From: Utricularia gibba | Taxonomy: Eukaryota; Streptophyta; Magnoliopsida; Lamiales; Lentibulariaceae | Assembly: GCA_002189035.1 (NCBI GenBank) | Contig: NEEC01000210.1 | Coordinates: forward strand, 1-31,510 | Direction of reading: 5' to 3' | Length of the DNA: 31,510 nucleotides | Program-made: the position numbers and the translations under genes | Shown here: in pieces, positions 10,050-21,248 of the stretch | Position numbering within the stretch: the stretch's first letter is position 1 | Layout: each line of letters starts with the position of its first letter | The notes under the pieces: model-generated | The model's input: only the letters and a program-made list of their open reading frames with translations | Databases searched by the model: none | Told to the model about the DNA's origin: nothing

Positions 10050-11231
10050 TCAGTCCTGGGGGTTCTCCCATTTGAGAGGCTTAACTATCTCCCAGGTGAA
10101 GTCGGGGTCATCCCTACCAAAATGGCCATAGGCTGCTGTCTTCAGGAACCTTGAATTGCCGCCCCTCTTCAGATCGAGGTTGATTGAGATCATACCAGGC
10201 CGAAAATCGAAGTTTTCCTTGACAATCTTCAGAATCTCCTTATCTGGGATCTTCCCTGTTTTGTAGGTGTCAACAAAAACAGATAATGGCTCAGGCACAC
10301 CAATGGCATACGACACTTGAACGATGCAACGACGAGCAAGGCCATTGGCTACAATGCTCTTTGCAGCTTGTCTGACGATGTATGCACCACTGCGGTCAAC
10401 CTTAGTAGGGTCCTTGCCTGAGAAAGCACCGCCACCGTGGGCACCCCAGCCACCATAGGTGTCAATAATGATCTTCCGGCCGGTGAGACCTGCATCACCA
10501 TGAGGTCCACCAATGACAAACCGGCCGGAGGGGTTGAGGTGGAAGATTGTTTTCTCATCAAGGTATTTCTCCGGGATGACGGGCTTGATGACATGCTCTT
10601 TCAGATCCCTGGCGATCTCATCGTTGGTGACGGTCTCATCATGCTGAGTTGAGATCAAGATTGTGTGGACTCGAACAGGAACCATGGCTCCATTGTCATT
10701 GTAGTACTCCACAGTCACCTGGGTTTTCCCATCAGGCCTCAACCAGGCGCAAGTTCCATTCTTGCGCACTTCAGTGAGACGGGCGCCTAATTTGGTAGCA
10801 AGCACATGGCTCAGGGGCATGTACTCCGGGGTTTCATCAGTGGCGTAGCCAAACATGTGGCCTTGATCACCAGCTCCAATCTCCTCTGGACGCTTAGTCA
10901 AGTGACCATGGACACCTTGAGCGATATCAGGGCTCTGCTGCTCAATGTTGACAAGAACCTTGCATTTATCAGCATCGAGACCAACATCATCAGACGTAAA
11001 TCCGATGCCACGGCATGTGTCTCTCACGATTTTCTCATAATCGATCTTGGCCTTAGTTGTGATCTCACCAAAAACCATGACAAGGTTGGTCTTGGTGCAA
11101 GTCTCACATGCAACCTTACTTTCGGGGTCCTGTTCCAGGCAAGCATCAAGCACTGCATCAGAGATCTGATCACAGAGCTTGTCGGGGTGTCCCTCGTTCA
11201 CGGACTCAGAGGTGAACAAGAAGGTCTCCAT
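10050..11231 (-). CDS. SAMS: S-adenosylmethionine synthase
   Basis: Cytosolic methionine adenosyltransferase (ATP + methionine + water to S-adenosylmethionine + phosphate + diphosphate), supplying methyl groups and the ethylene, polyamine and nicotianamine pathways. The coding exon is uninterrupted and encodes 393 residues, the standard plant length. Motifs: [18 protein letters not shown] (N-terminus, His and Asp for ATP/metal), [12 protein letters not shown] (adenine-binding hexapeptide), [16 protein letters not shown] (P-loop-like signature), ending PLKWENPQD. The ATG at 11231 is chosen over upstream in-frame triplets because TTGCAG|GGCAAGGAAATG is a splice acceptor just before it and METFLF is the family start. 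No frame break over 1.2 kb, unlike several neighbours. Confidence 0.97.
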   Translation of the reverse strand: METFLFTSESVNEGHPDKLCDQISDAVLDACLEQDPESKVACETCTKTNLVMVFGEITTKAKIDYEKIVRDTCRGIGFTSDDVGLDADKCKVLVNIEQQSPDIAQGVHGHLTKRPEEIGAGDQGHMFGYATDETPEYMPLSHVLATKLGARLTEVRKNGTCAWLRPDGKTQVTVEYYNDNGAMVPVRVHTILISTQHDETVTNDEIARDLKEHVIKPVIPEKYLDEKTIFHLNPSGRFVIGGPHGDAGLTGRKIIIDTYGGWGAHGGGAFSGKDPTKVDRSGAYIVRQAAKSIVANGLARRCIVQVSYAIGVPEPLSVFVDTYKTGKIPDKEILKIVKENFDFRPGMISINLDLKRGGNSRFLKTAAYGHFGRDDPDFTWEIVKPLKWENPQD

Positions 11232-11240
11232 TTCCTTGCC

Positions 11241-11672
11241 CTGCAATGTTCAAAATCCATCATCATCAACGAACATTCTGGAACGTTAAAGGTACCAATA
11301 TTGAGAAAAGCACCAGATCAGTGGCAATAAAAGAGAAAGAATGATATTGGGCAAGGTCATGCGTAGATCCAGCACCACAGATTTCAAAAACTAAGGATCT
11401 AGCAGTTCAGCACCAGATCAGCAGCATAGTGGCAGAAGAATGTTCAAGGGACAAGGTTAAGAATATCCGTGGAATCGTTGTAGATCCATTTCAGGGTAAG
11501 ATCAGAGTCTCAACAAGTCTCATTAACGGCGGCGGGATCCGTGGATTTGACAACTGAGAAACTAGCAAACGCTATACGAAGAACAGAATCAAAAGACAAC
11601 TTCCCAGAAGGAGAATTTACCACCGACAGCGAGCTTAACCCAGAATGCAAACAGAATTTACCAGACTCATAC
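11241..11672 (-). other. 5'UTR intron of SAM synthase
   Basis: The donor is AAAG|GTATGAG (minus strand, at 11672/11673) and the acceptor is TTGCAG|GGC (11241-11243). The 432-nt leader intron lies ten bases before the ATG. A leader intron is the usual arrangement in plant SAM synthase genes and often boosts expression. No coding potential was seen inside. Confidence 0.7.
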
Positions 11673-11767
11673 CTTTACGAAAGAAAACAGCGACCTTTAT
11701 GGCTACGGCGATCCAGGAAATGCCCCTAGAGTCTTTGCAATTTCTCTCTGGTTGAAGATGGCCTCTA

Positions 11768-11773
11768 CTTATA
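11768..11773 (-). promoter_or_regulatory. TATA box of SAM synthase
   Basis: On the minus strand CTATAAGTAG lies about 95 bp upstream of the leader-intron donor. This predicts a start of transcription near 11740 and a first exon of about 65-70 nt. Spacing supports it; not otherwise tested. Confidence 0.5.
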
Positions 11774-12838
11774 GAACGAGAACGGGATCCGTATAACAAA
11801 AGGCAAGCGTGGTCACATGCGGATCTGGGGCAAGAGTTGTAGACTCAATGGTAGGTGGGTCATGGCCCCCAAGCCTTCTCAACCGTTCAGCGGTTTAGGT
11901 GGATCTGGGAGATTCTCGTGGAGATTGACCGGAGTCGGTGAATGACAGCGATCGCCGACAGGTTGGTAAGCCGTATTACTTGATTCATGCCTACTGACGT
12001 TGTACAAGGAGAGGGGAAGCTCAAGTCTTTATCAATACCAACCATGTAAAATGGAGGCATATTCATTCTATTTGACCGCACAAATCCCATGCTTTTGAGA
12101 CAAAGAAGCAACCACTTCCAAGAGGGACGGATGCTGCGAACGCCATTTGAGACTGTCTCTTGATCAACGAGCAAGAAGAGATGTACATGTGCAAATTACC
12201 AACTTGGCCCAAAAGATTTAAGCTTTCATCCTATGCATCAGCAGCATGGACGTTATCATAAATATTATGCTGGAAATGGGCCAGAAGCATACGCAATCAT
12301 GCTAACAGCAATTCCCAGTTTTCTCAGAAGAACATCAGCAGGTGGTAGTTGTGGAAGGTGGCAGATCTTCAACATTCGCTTTGACTCTTGGGAGATTTCA
12401 TGCCCCAAACCTGGCTTCTTTGACTACACTGGCGCTTTACTCGGCTAGTTATCTTGAAAATGTGTTTTCTGAAGAGCTGCTCCTGGGGCAAATGCGGCAG
12501 GGTAAAACTCCTTAAATGTCTGGTACATTGGTGCTTCATGCAGGTGTGTGGAACGCCTTCATGTATGCATTCCCCAGTTTTCGAGTGGGATTCATGATCA
12601 TCGGAGCTGCACTTTCTGGCTTGAAGATAGAGAGCAAATGGACCTTAAAAGACTTGCTATCACATCCTTATAAAGGCTCCGTACGCTTACTCGATCAGAC
12701 GAGTTTCAAGCAGGATCATGAGTTGTCAACACTTGGCCTGGTTATATTCTGAAAATTTGACCCGCCAATTCCTATTTTTGTCCCAATTTTCAGGCCCTGA
12801 GCTCCTAGATCATGTTTCTGAACTCTCAAGGGGTTAGT
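11774..12838. other. Intergenic, SAM synthase promoter and PPR 3' flank
   Basis: This is about 1.06 kb with ORFs of 70-95 codons on both strands (for example 11887-12174 on minus, 12233-12448 and 12516-12752 on plus). None carries a motif I recognise and none has a convincing splice partner. The part next to 12838 is probably the PPR 3'UTR. The rest is SAM synthase upstream DNA. Confidence 0.4.
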
Positions 12839-14924
12839 TCATGAATCATCCTCGGAGAATGGCAAGAGTTTATCTGTAACCGGCGTGTCCTTGGAACACC
12901 GGTAAATTTGGTGGAGCATCATCTCTATTTCCTGAATTTGAGGATGAGATTGGCCTCCGGAAAGAAATTCATGAAAAACACCATTTTCTTCAAGTATGCT
13001 GCATCCTGGAGTTTTAACAACACCTTGTCTCATCATGTTTCCTCTGATCTCCCGGACATCAGCCCATCGTCCGTGTGAAGCATAGATGTTGGACAGCATC
13101 ACATGGAATCCATCGTTCTCAGGCCGAAGTTGTATCAGCTTCCTGCCTATTCTTTCTCCGATTTCCCTATCACCATGCTGTGTGCAAGCTCCAAGGAGAG
13201 CGCCCAGTGTCATTTCGTCTGGCTCCAGAGGCATACTCTCGATTAGTTCCTCCGCCTCCTTGAGCAGCCCCCTCCGCCCGAGAAGATCAACAACACATCC
13301 GTAGTGCTTGAGATTCGGTTTTATGTTGTATTCACTCATCAAATCGAAGTACTTCAGCCCCTCCTTGACCAGGCCGTTGTGCCTGCAAGACCCGAGAACT
13401 GCTACGAAGGTTATCTCATTAGGAACAGCACCATATTCCTTCATCTGCTCAAACATGCCCAGTGATGCTTCAACGTGCCCATTCATGGCCAGCCCAAGAA
13501 TTACAGCGTTCCAAGAGGAAACCCCCCTTTCCTCCATCCCCCAGAAAACCTCCATAGCATTACCCACACTCCCGCACTTCATATACATGTCAATGAGAGT
13601 GGTGCCGAGAATTGGGTTCACCTTCACCTTGTTCTTCCTTATGTATGCATCTATCCACTTGCCTCGACCTAAAGCTGAAAGTTCAGCACATGCTGAGATG
13701 ACGCTGACAAGTATGGTTTCATCTGGATGAATGCCTTGTAACTGCATATCCTGAAACAACTCCAGCGTCTCTGAAAACATCCCATGCTGACAGTAACCGG
13801 AAATCATGGAGCCCCAAGATACGATGTCCTTCTCAGGCATTGCATGAAACAGATCTCTAGCCTTGTCAATCAAACCGCTCTTGGCATATCCAAATACCAT
13901 GGAGTTCCAAGATATCAAGTCCAAGTAACTACAATTTCTGAACAGCTGCTCTGCAGCAAGAACGTCCCCACATGTGGAATACATGTGAATCAGAGCATTG
14001 TCCAGATTTACGTAGTGTTCCAGACCAACTTTGATGACCAAACAATGAACCAGCTTCCCAGTGTAGAAGCTCTGCAAATTTGAGCAAACAGACAGCACAG
14101 ACACAATTACAACTTCGTCTACTCGGATTCCATTCTTACGCATGCTGAAAAATACTGCCAAAGAAGACTCGTACATTGCGTTCTGCTCGTAGCCTGATAT
14201 CATGGCTGTCCAAGAAACCAAATCTTTCTCCTCCATCTCACTGAACAACTGCTGCGCTTCGTTCATCTTTCCAGCTTTACCGAGAAGGACGATCAACGAA
14301 TTCGATGCAATCACATTCTTTACCGGCATCTGAGCGTAGAGCAATTTCGCCTCTTCAACATGCCCTCCTGATACATAACCAGCCAGCATTGAATTCCAAG
14401 AAACAGAATCCAGTACAAGACTTTCATCGAACAACTTCCGAGCATAACCTACACTTCCACACACGGAATACATATTGATCAAATTGTTGACAACATAAAC
14501 ATCGCTCTCAAATCCCAGTTTCACCACATGCCCATGCAACTCCGTTCCCTTAAAATAAGCCATTCCAAGAGCACAACCCTGAAGCAAAATCGGAAAAGTA
14601 TAGTTATCTACGCACTCGGAGCTATCTCTTAACATCAATCTGTACAGAGAAATGGATTCCTCAATCCCATTTTCTCGCAGAACTGCTCGAAACATGGTGT
14701 TCCAAATGAACCCATTTCGGTTCTCGATGTTGAAGAAGATCTTACGAGAGTAGTCGGCGTGAACGAAAGGTGAATCGGCGGAAAACTTAAGAATCCGGCT
14801 GGCCGCGTAAACATCTTTGAATAGTCCGGTGACGATTACCTGGCAAAGAGTTTGATCGAACAGGCTGCCACTGTGGCATTGCAACAAGAGATTCTCCAGA
14901 GATCCGCAAGTTATCGTTATCCTC
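12839..14924 (-). pseudogene. PPR protein (PLS class, E-type), main part of a gene split by a copia insertion
   Basis: Organelle-type pentatricopeptide repeat protein of the PLS subclass, a family that directs C-to-U RNA editing by binding transcripts. The frame is open from 12839 up to the insertion at 14924. It has many PPR/L/S motifs (VYVVNNLINMYSVCGSVGYA, DLVSWTAMISGYEQNAMYES, NAVILGLAMNGHVEASLGMF) followed by an E domain (TLGALLGACTQHGDREIGE; GVVKTPGCSILEENG) and a short E+-like tail (VFHEFLSGGQSHPQIQEIE). There is no DYW domain. The part that should precede 14924 is found at 20496-20539. With the element in place, the LTR gives an in-frame stop (TGA, 14929-14927) two codons before the remaining frame. 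The first downstream in-frame ATG is at 14695, which would drop about 91 residues. The RNA target is unknown. Confidence 0.9.
14920..14924 (+). repeat. Target-site duplication, left copy (TCCTC)
   Basis: TCCTC directly precedes the left LTR and recurs right after the right LTR at 20491-20495. Five bases is the copia-typical duplication size. Confidence 0.9.
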
Positions 14925-15369
14925 TGTCAGCAAGTGGTGGAGCAACGAAGATCCGGGAAGTCTCAACCCGCGAAGATGAATGGCGCGCGACCTCTGTTCC
15001 TCCCATGAGAAGCAACCCTCAATTAGATTGGGAAAAAGGCCTTATCATACTTGGGCCTCAACATTCCAAACTACTGGCCAAGAAGAAGCATCTGAAGCCC
15101 AGTCCATGAAAGAAGTCCTAGTAAATTCTGGCTGCTACACAGTAGATGAACAAGAGGACTAATCTACAGACTAAAGGCAACGGTCATATTTTAGGCCTGA
15201 TATGATCCAACGGGCAACTCTCCTCATCTATATAAATCCCTGTTTGCTTTATGAAAAAAAAGGAAAGTTCTTTTCGATCCAAAAACAATAGTCAATATCC
15301 ACAAACTTCAACATTCTCTCAACGTTCAACCAAGTCTCCAACAAAATCAAGCAGCCAAAAATACTTTTA
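14925..15369 (+). repeat. 5' LTR of the copia element
   Basis: 445 bp, starting TGTCAGCAAG and ending AATACTTTTA. It contains a TATA box (15229-15237) that should start the element's genomic RNA about 30 bp downstream. It is one base shorter than the 3' LTR. Confidence 0.95.
15229..15237 (+). promoter_or_regulatory. LTR TATA box
   Basis: TATATAAAT in the 5' LTR, with an identical copy in the 3' LTR at 20350-20358. It marks the likely U3/R border some 25-30 bp downstream. Confidence 0.65.
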
Positions 15370-15387
15370 TGGTGAACCCGACGTGAA
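15370..15387 (+). other. Primer-binding site
   Basis: TGGTGAACCCGACGTGAA starts immediately after the LTR, and its TGG pairs with a tRNA CCA end. It is not the initiator-Met type (TGGTATCAGAGC) common in plant copia elements. The primer tRNA is not identified here. Confidence 0.7.
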
Positions 15388-15434
15388 GATACTTCACCGA
15401 CTCCCATCTCCTCTTATCATTGCAGTCTCTCAGA

Positions 15435-18400
15435 ATGGCAGCCCTCCAACAAGCTCCTCCAATCTTCACTGGTCAGCGCTACGCTTCTTGGGCAGTACGA
15501 ATGGAAAGTTACCTGCAAATGAACGACTTATGGTCTGTGGTGGATCCTGTACGTCCAGACTCCTCTGAAATAGCCACAGCAGAAAGTCTCAAACTCACAG
15601 ATGCTCAAGTAAAGAAAGCTAAGTATGCTCTGGATCAAGCCTTATCTGAAGAAGTGTTCAACCGTGTTATGCTACTGAAAAGTCCCAAAGACATCTGGAA
15701 AAAATTGGAGGAATTCTACGGAGAGGATACGGAAGCCCGTGAGAGCCGCATTCAACGTCAATGGGAGCTCTTTGACAACCTGAAATTCTTACCAGGTATG
15801 AGTATCTCTCATTTTTCAGAAACGCTAATCAAAATTGTCACTGAGTTACAGACCTTGGGAGAGCCCTTGGAAGACAGAAGAATTAAATCAAAAATACTCA
15901 GTTCCCTACCGCGGTCCTTTGCCCCTGTAGTCACTACTTTGCGGGTCACAGGCATTCACTCCATATCCTCCAGAAAACTACTAGAAAGACTCAGTGAATC
16001 CGAAGTTGAAGTCGGACTTGGTGAAGGCCAGGAACTTGCCTTCAAGGCAACAGAAAATCAGAAAGGCTATGGTTCTCAATCATCAAATGAACCGGTGATC
16101 TTTCAAGCAAAAATTGAGAAACCAAGTACTGGAGATTCATGCCCATTCTGCAAGCGAAAAGGCCATTCACCAACACAATGTTTCTGGAGCCCTGACGCCA
16201 AATGCCTGTACTGTTCTCTCCAAGGTCATGTGGACAAAGTGTGTCCCCTGAAAAAATACCATCAGATTGGAGGAAAGGCTGCAGATCCTAAGGACAAACT
16301 TACTAGCGCTATGAATGATGTAAATCTCGCAGCTGAAATGAATAAGAAGAAGATTGATATTTACTCTCTGCGCCGCAAAACTCTAATCACATCATTTGTG
16401 GATCTAAGGAAACAAGACATCTGGTTTATCGATAGCGGATGCAGTCATCATATAACCAACGACAAGAGTCTATTCACAACCTTCATCGAGCTAACTGGGA
16501 AAGTAATCGAAATTGCTGATGGAAATCACTTACAGGTCATCGGTCAAGGAACAGTTTGCCTTGAAACTGTCCAGAAATTAATCAAGATCACAGACGTGTA
16601 TCTGGTGCCCCAGGCCTACCACAATCTACTAAGCACTGGCCAGCTGGTTGAAAAGGGGATGAAAGTTCATCTGGAAAGTAATGAGTGCAAAATATTAGAT
16701 GAAGAAGATAATATACTCCTTACGGTTGCTATGACTGATAGGGTCTTTCCACTGCTTCCGAATGCTACATCCATCGATTACAACATTTGCCTCAAGTCCC
16801 TAGAATCATCTGAGATTTGGCACCAACGGTTAGGTCACCATCACTATGCCTCCCTTATATCCATGAAGAAGAGAAACCTGGCAGAGGGGATTCCTAATAT
16901 AATTCCTGAGGAAAAACACTGCAGAATATGCTTTCAAGGGAAGATGAGCCGAACACCACTCCCTAAGTCCAGCATTCATTCTCAGAAAAAATTGGAAGTT
17001 GTTACCAGTGACGTCTGTGGGCCCATGGCCTCTCCTACTCGAGCCGGCAACAAATATTACGTGATCTTTATTGACGAATATTCAAAGTATACCTGGATCT
17101 ATCTCCTGAAGCATAAATCAGAGGTTTTGCACCACTTCCAAGTCTTCAAGGTCCTTGCAGAAACTCAAAGCAATAGTAAGATTCTAACACTCCGGTCAGA
17201 CAACGGAGGTGAGTACAAATCAACTGAACTGAGACACATTTGTGAGACAAATGGTATTACTCACCAGTTTACAACGCCATATACGCCAGAGCAGAACGGC
17301 ATATGTGAACGAAAGAACAGGACAATAGTCAATATGGCTCGGTGTCTACTCTATCAAAAACACTTACCTCTAGAATTCTGGGGCGAAGCAGTCAACACAG
17401 CCGTGTATCTGTTGAACCGCCTGCCAACCAAAGGAAATAAAGACTGTAAAACTCCTTATGAGCTATGGTACAACAAAATTCCAAGCCTAGATCACATGAA
17501 GGTATTTGGATCACCCTGCTATATATACATTCCAAAGGAGAAGAGATCAAAATGGGACAAAAGATCTGATGAAGGAATTTTCCTGGGATATAGCAATACA
17601 AGTAAAGCCTACAGGGTACTGAATCTAAGAACAAATGAGGTGGAACTCAGTCGTGATGTAACAGTAGACGAGACTAGAATTTACAACTGGAGTTCCTCGA
17701 CAACACATGACAAAAATCATTCTTATTCAGAAAATATATGGAATTTATTCCCTCAACAAGGACATGATGCAACAACCGAACCCCTCAGCATCCACCCAGC
17801 GAGGAACAGTCCTAGTCAAGACTCTATTCAACAAGAAATGACAGCCTCAGGAACAAATATGTTAAGGGTCCAAGCAACCCTAGAAGATCAAATCACAAAC
17901 TCAAATGATCGAGCCTCAAACTCAACAGATTTAAGAGGACACTCGGTGTCAACGACAGACATCCTAGAAGTCTCTAATAGCGAAAATTTGCCACCACCTA
18001 GTCCTGATGTTCCGAGAACAATTGAGCCCGAAAGCCCCTGTACAACAGAAGATCCTGTTAATACCCAACAGTTTCCAGAAGGCTCCTTGGCCACTACTAT
18101 CGAAGACATGAGATATGAGGATGCAGACTCAGAGCACATACCTGAACAAACTCTAGAATGTCATGAAACCCTCATCAACAGCATCAGAAATCCAAAGGAA
18201 ATCACTGAGCTATCATCAACCGATACATCAGAAGAAGAAAACTCATCAGGAGAAGATGAAGAAACTCAAAACCGAGGACCCAACCTAGCAGCAAGAAATC
18301 CTATACTCATTCCCTCACCTCAAAGGCAAAGTTACCTGGAAGATTACGGACAAGAAGGGGTTCCTTACACCCCACATCATCTATGTATGGATCTGAAACA

Positions 18401-20283
18401 AAATGAAGACAGCTCACCTGTGCGAGGATATGCACCAATCAACGATATCTATGATAGGGCATTGAGCACCTATGAACCAGCAAGCGTTCAGGAAGCTCTC
18501 GCTGACCCAGATTGGAAGAAATCCATAGACGAAGAATTCAACTCCATCCAGAAACACGGCGTTTGGACAGCAGTGCCTAAGCCGAAGCAGAAAAAACCTC
18601 TGGACCTAAAATTCATATTCCGTCCCAAGTTAAATCCTGATGGCACTCTGAACAAAAGAAAATCCAGACTGGTGGTAAAGGATATTTACAGAAAGAAGGG
18701 ATTGATTACCTGGAAACCTTCGCTCCGATGGCAAGATTAGACACCATTAAGCTGATTATTGCACTTGCGGCCTGCAACAAGTGGTATTTACATCATCTGG
18801 ACATAAAAACGGCCTTTCTGCATGGAGAGTTAAGCGAAGACATATATGTGAACCCCCTCCAGGTTTCATCATCCGAGATAATCCAGAATATGTACTGAAA
18901 TTAAATAAAGCTTTATACGGACTCAAGCAGGCCCCCAAAGAATGGTATACTACCATTGACACTTTCTTTCTAGAGCTGGGATATACAAGAAGTCAAAATG
19001 ATACTACATTATACATATCTGAGGATATCCAAGGAAAAGTTATTGTCTCCTTATACGTAGACGACATTCTAATCACAGGCAGCAGTGAAGAACGAATTTC
19101 TGAATTACAGAAGCTATTGCAGCAAAGATTTGAACTCACCAATCTGGGACATGCACGTTATTTCCTAGGAATGGAGATCATTCAACATAAAGACTTCATA
19201 TTTTTGAACCAACGTAGATATACAGAGGAACTACTCAAAAAATACAGCATGGAATCATCAAAAGTATCTACTACTCCTTTCTCACCAGAAGTTAGAAAGA
19301 AATTATCTGACCTTAATTCTCATCCAGTTGACTCTCATAACTACCAGAAACTCATTGGCGCTCTGATGTATTTAACTGCTACTAGACCGGATATAACCTT
19401 CGCCGTATCATTTCTGGCCAGATTCATGCATCAGCCACACAACACACACCTGGAAATAGCAACACGTATCCTGAAATATTTGAAGGCCACAACTTCCTTT
19501 GGTTTATATTACAAGAAAGGTACTAACCCTATTTTGCAGGGATTTGTTGATTCAGACTTTGCTGGCGACGAACAAGATTGTAAATCTACCACAGGCTATC
19601 TATTCAACTTAGGATCAGCGGTATTTTCATGGAACAGCAAGAAACAAGCCGTCACTGCACAATCATCGGCAGAAGCCGAATACATCGCAGGAGCTGCTGC
19701 TGCCAACCATGCGCAATGGTTGGTGAAATTATGCGATGACCTGAAAATTCAAATTACAAGACCGATAATACTCAAGATAGATAACAAATCTGCCATTAGC
19801 ATCGCAAAAAATCCTGTGATGTTCGGTCGGACCAAGCACATCAAGCTTAAATACCATATACTCAGAGATTATGTGAAGGAAGGACTGATTAAACTTGAGT
19901 ACTTACCATCGGATGAGCAACCTGCAGATATTCTCACCAAATGCTTATTCCCAAGGAATTTCAACAGAATCAGAGAAATGCTGGGAATTCGGAGAAATCC
20001 TCTTGTGACAACAGCCGGATCTTCATTACTCCCTCAGGGAGGAATGTCAGCAAGTGGTGGAGCAACGAAGATCCGGGAAGTCTCAACCCGCGAAGATGAA
20101 TGGCGCGCGACCTCTGTTCCTCCCATGAGAAGCAACCCTCAATTAGATTGGGAAAAAGGCCTTATCATACTTGGGCCTCAACATTCCAAACTACTGGCCC
20201 AAGAAGAAGCATCTGAAGCCCAGTCCATGAAAGAAGTCCTAGTAAATTCTGGCTGCTACACAGTAGATGAACAAGAGGACTAA
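15435..20283 (+). CDS. Copia gag-pol polyprotein, broken by two single-base frameshifts
   Basis: The ATG at 15435 opens a frame to 18740; the rest of pol continues in shifted frames to a TAA at 20281-20283. Domains in order: UBN2/gag ([15 protein letters not shown] onward); two CCHC zinc knuckles, C-x2-C-x4-H-x4-C, near residues 235-275; aspartic protease motif [10 protein letters not shown] near 330; GAG-pre-integrase HHCC ([16 protein letters not shown]) near 460; integrase with D at DVCGP, D at RSDNGGEY and E at [10 protein letters not shown]; reverse transcriptase with YVDD at 19054-19065; RNase H (DSDFAG, SSAEAEY, ADILTK). Breaks lie at 18680-18681 and 18848-18852, both within the reverse transcriptase palm, and each fits loss of one G. 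The final 79 codons lie inside the 3' LTR. As given, the pol product would be truncated. Confidence 0.9.
20030..20044 (+). other. Polypurine tract
   Basis: A purine run (AGGGAGGAA) abuts the 3' LTR and would prime plus-strand DNA synthesis. It lies within the pol reading frame, which continues into the LTR. Confidence 0.75.
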
Positions 20284-20490
20284 TCTACAGACTAAAGGCA
20301 ACGGTCATATTTTAGGCCTGATATGATCCAACGGGCAACTCTCCTCATCTATATAAATCCCTGTTTGCTTTATGAAAAAAAAGGAAAGTTCTTTTCGATC
20401 CAAAAACAATAGTCAATATCCACAAACTTCAACATTCTCTCAACGTTCAACCAAGTCTCCAACAAAATCAAGCAGCCAAAAATACTTTTA
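20045..20490 (+). repeat. 3' LTR of the copia element
   Basis: 446 bp, matching the 5' LTR at every base except one extra C. The first 239 bases (U3) are also coding, ending at the TAA at 20281-20283. Confidence 0.95.
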
Positions 20491-20495
20491 TCCTC
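20491..20495 (+). repeat. Target-site duplication, right copy (TCCTC)
   Basis: Matches 14920-14924. The shared flanking string TTATCCTC is longer by chance because the LTR ends in TTTTA. Confidence 0.9.
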
Positions 20496-20539
20496 GAAGC
20501 TTTTACAGCTGAGAAAGCACTCGTCTTCGCCAACTTCAT
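20496..20539 (-). pseudogene. 5' end of the split PPR gene
   Basis: On the minus strand the ATG at 20539-20537 opens MKLAKTSAFSAVKA, which runs straight to the insertion point. Skipping the element and one target copy joins codon 15 (TCG) to the frame at 14923, giving RITITCGSLENLLLQC and then the PPR body, 709 residues in all. An in-frame TAA lies 17 codons upstream with no other ATG between, so this is the likely start. The 184 bp up to the DUF538 stop codon must hold the promoter. Confidence 0.85.
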
Positions 20540-20723
20540 ATTCAAATTCCTGAATAGTCTTTTAAGCTTTTTCGTCTTCCAAATGGGTTAAATATGTGTG
20601 CAGAATTAGAGAGATTAGGGTTCAAGGGGAAAACGTGATGTCACTGTAAAATCACAGTGCATTCTACTCAGGTCTTATTGATACATAATTCTCGACTTGG
20701 GCGGCCGCCGGCGGATTTCCACT

Positions 20724-21188
20724 TCACGACTTCACGAGGACTTCCTCAGCAGCGGCGACAGTCTCCCCCTCGAGGCGGAACGCGTCGACGGGAAAGGTGC
20801 GGAACAACCCGGCGGGGGTTCTGAAGATGATTTTATCTGGAGACGAGTCGCTCACTTCGATTTCACTGAGATTAGCCCAAATGAGAAGCTCCTTGCTCTT
20901 AACGCCGGTGAGCTTCTTGATCTTACCTTTCTCGATAACTCCGGTAACCTCTTTAGCGTACTGGACAAGTTTCCCGATCTTCTCGAACTTGTGCTGCGAC
21001 TTCTGCTTCTGAATGAGCCACACGAATCCGGTCTCCTTGACGTGTCCAGCTTCCTCCATGTCCTTCATCGGGAGGAGCCCGTTCGGAAGGCCCATTTCGG
21101 TGAGCAGAGCCTTCGACTTCTCCTGGCACAGGGCATCGCCGGAGTAGACCTCCGCGGCAGCCCTTATCTCGTCGGTAATCTGAGACAT
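20724..21188 (-). CDS. DUF538 family protein
   Basis: Single-exon plant DUF538 (PF04398) protein of 154 residues. Biochemical role unsettled; family members respond to stress, and a lipid- or pectin-related function has been proposed. The sequence starts MSQITDEIRAAAEVYSGDA and contains KALLTEMGLPNGLLPMKD, then ETGFVWLIQKQK, then SPDKIIFRTPAGLFRTFPVDAF, all typical of the family. The ATG at 21188 is preferred to the upstream TTG-started extension because the family begins at this point and a TATA box lies 61 bp upstream. No signal peptide in this form. No frame break. Confidence 0.88.
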   Translation of the reverse strand: MSQITDEIRAAAEVYSGDALCQEKSKALLTEMGLPNGLLPMKDMEEAGHVKETGFVWLIQKQKSQHKFEKIGKLVQYAKEVTGVIEKGKIKKLTGVKSKELLIWANLSEIEVSDSSPDKIIFRTPAGLFRTFPVDAFRLEGETVAAAEEVLVKS

Positions 21189-21248
21189 CTTGCCGGGGAA
21201 GACGAACACGAAGCTGAATGGGCCGGATTCGCAGAGCAAGCCATGTGA

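Larger units (their letters stand above)
14925..20490 (+). mobile_element. Full-length Ty1/copia LTR retrotransposon (5566 bp)
   Basis: This is a complete element: LTR (14925-15369), primer-binding site, one gag-pol frame in copia order (gag, protease, integrase, reverse transcriptase, RNase H), polypurine tract, LTR (20045-20490) and a 5-bp target duplication. Integrase before reverse transcriptase makes it copia and not gypsy. The LTRs align without substitution and differ by one base (CC at 15078-15079 against CCC at the matching site near 20197-20199), so the insertion is recent. LTR ends are TG...TA, a rarer non-canonical pair. The coding frame is interrupted by two single-base losses (about 18680 and 18850). 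The element lies antisense to the PPR gene it splits. Lineage within copia is not assigned. Confidence 0.96.

Noticed and set aside
10050-11246. SAM synthase start at 11246
   Set aside because: The extra residues come from reading across the 5'UTR intron acceptor; METFLF at 11231 is the family start.
12233-12752. Two plus-strand ORFs (71 and 78 codons) between SAM synthase and PPR
   Set aside because: They have no known motif, no splice partner and no supporting promoter. They are more likely UTR or intergenic sequence.
14852-15162. ORFs in the 5' LTR as host genes
   Set aside because: They are the U3 coding overlap of the element read in the upstream LTR copy.
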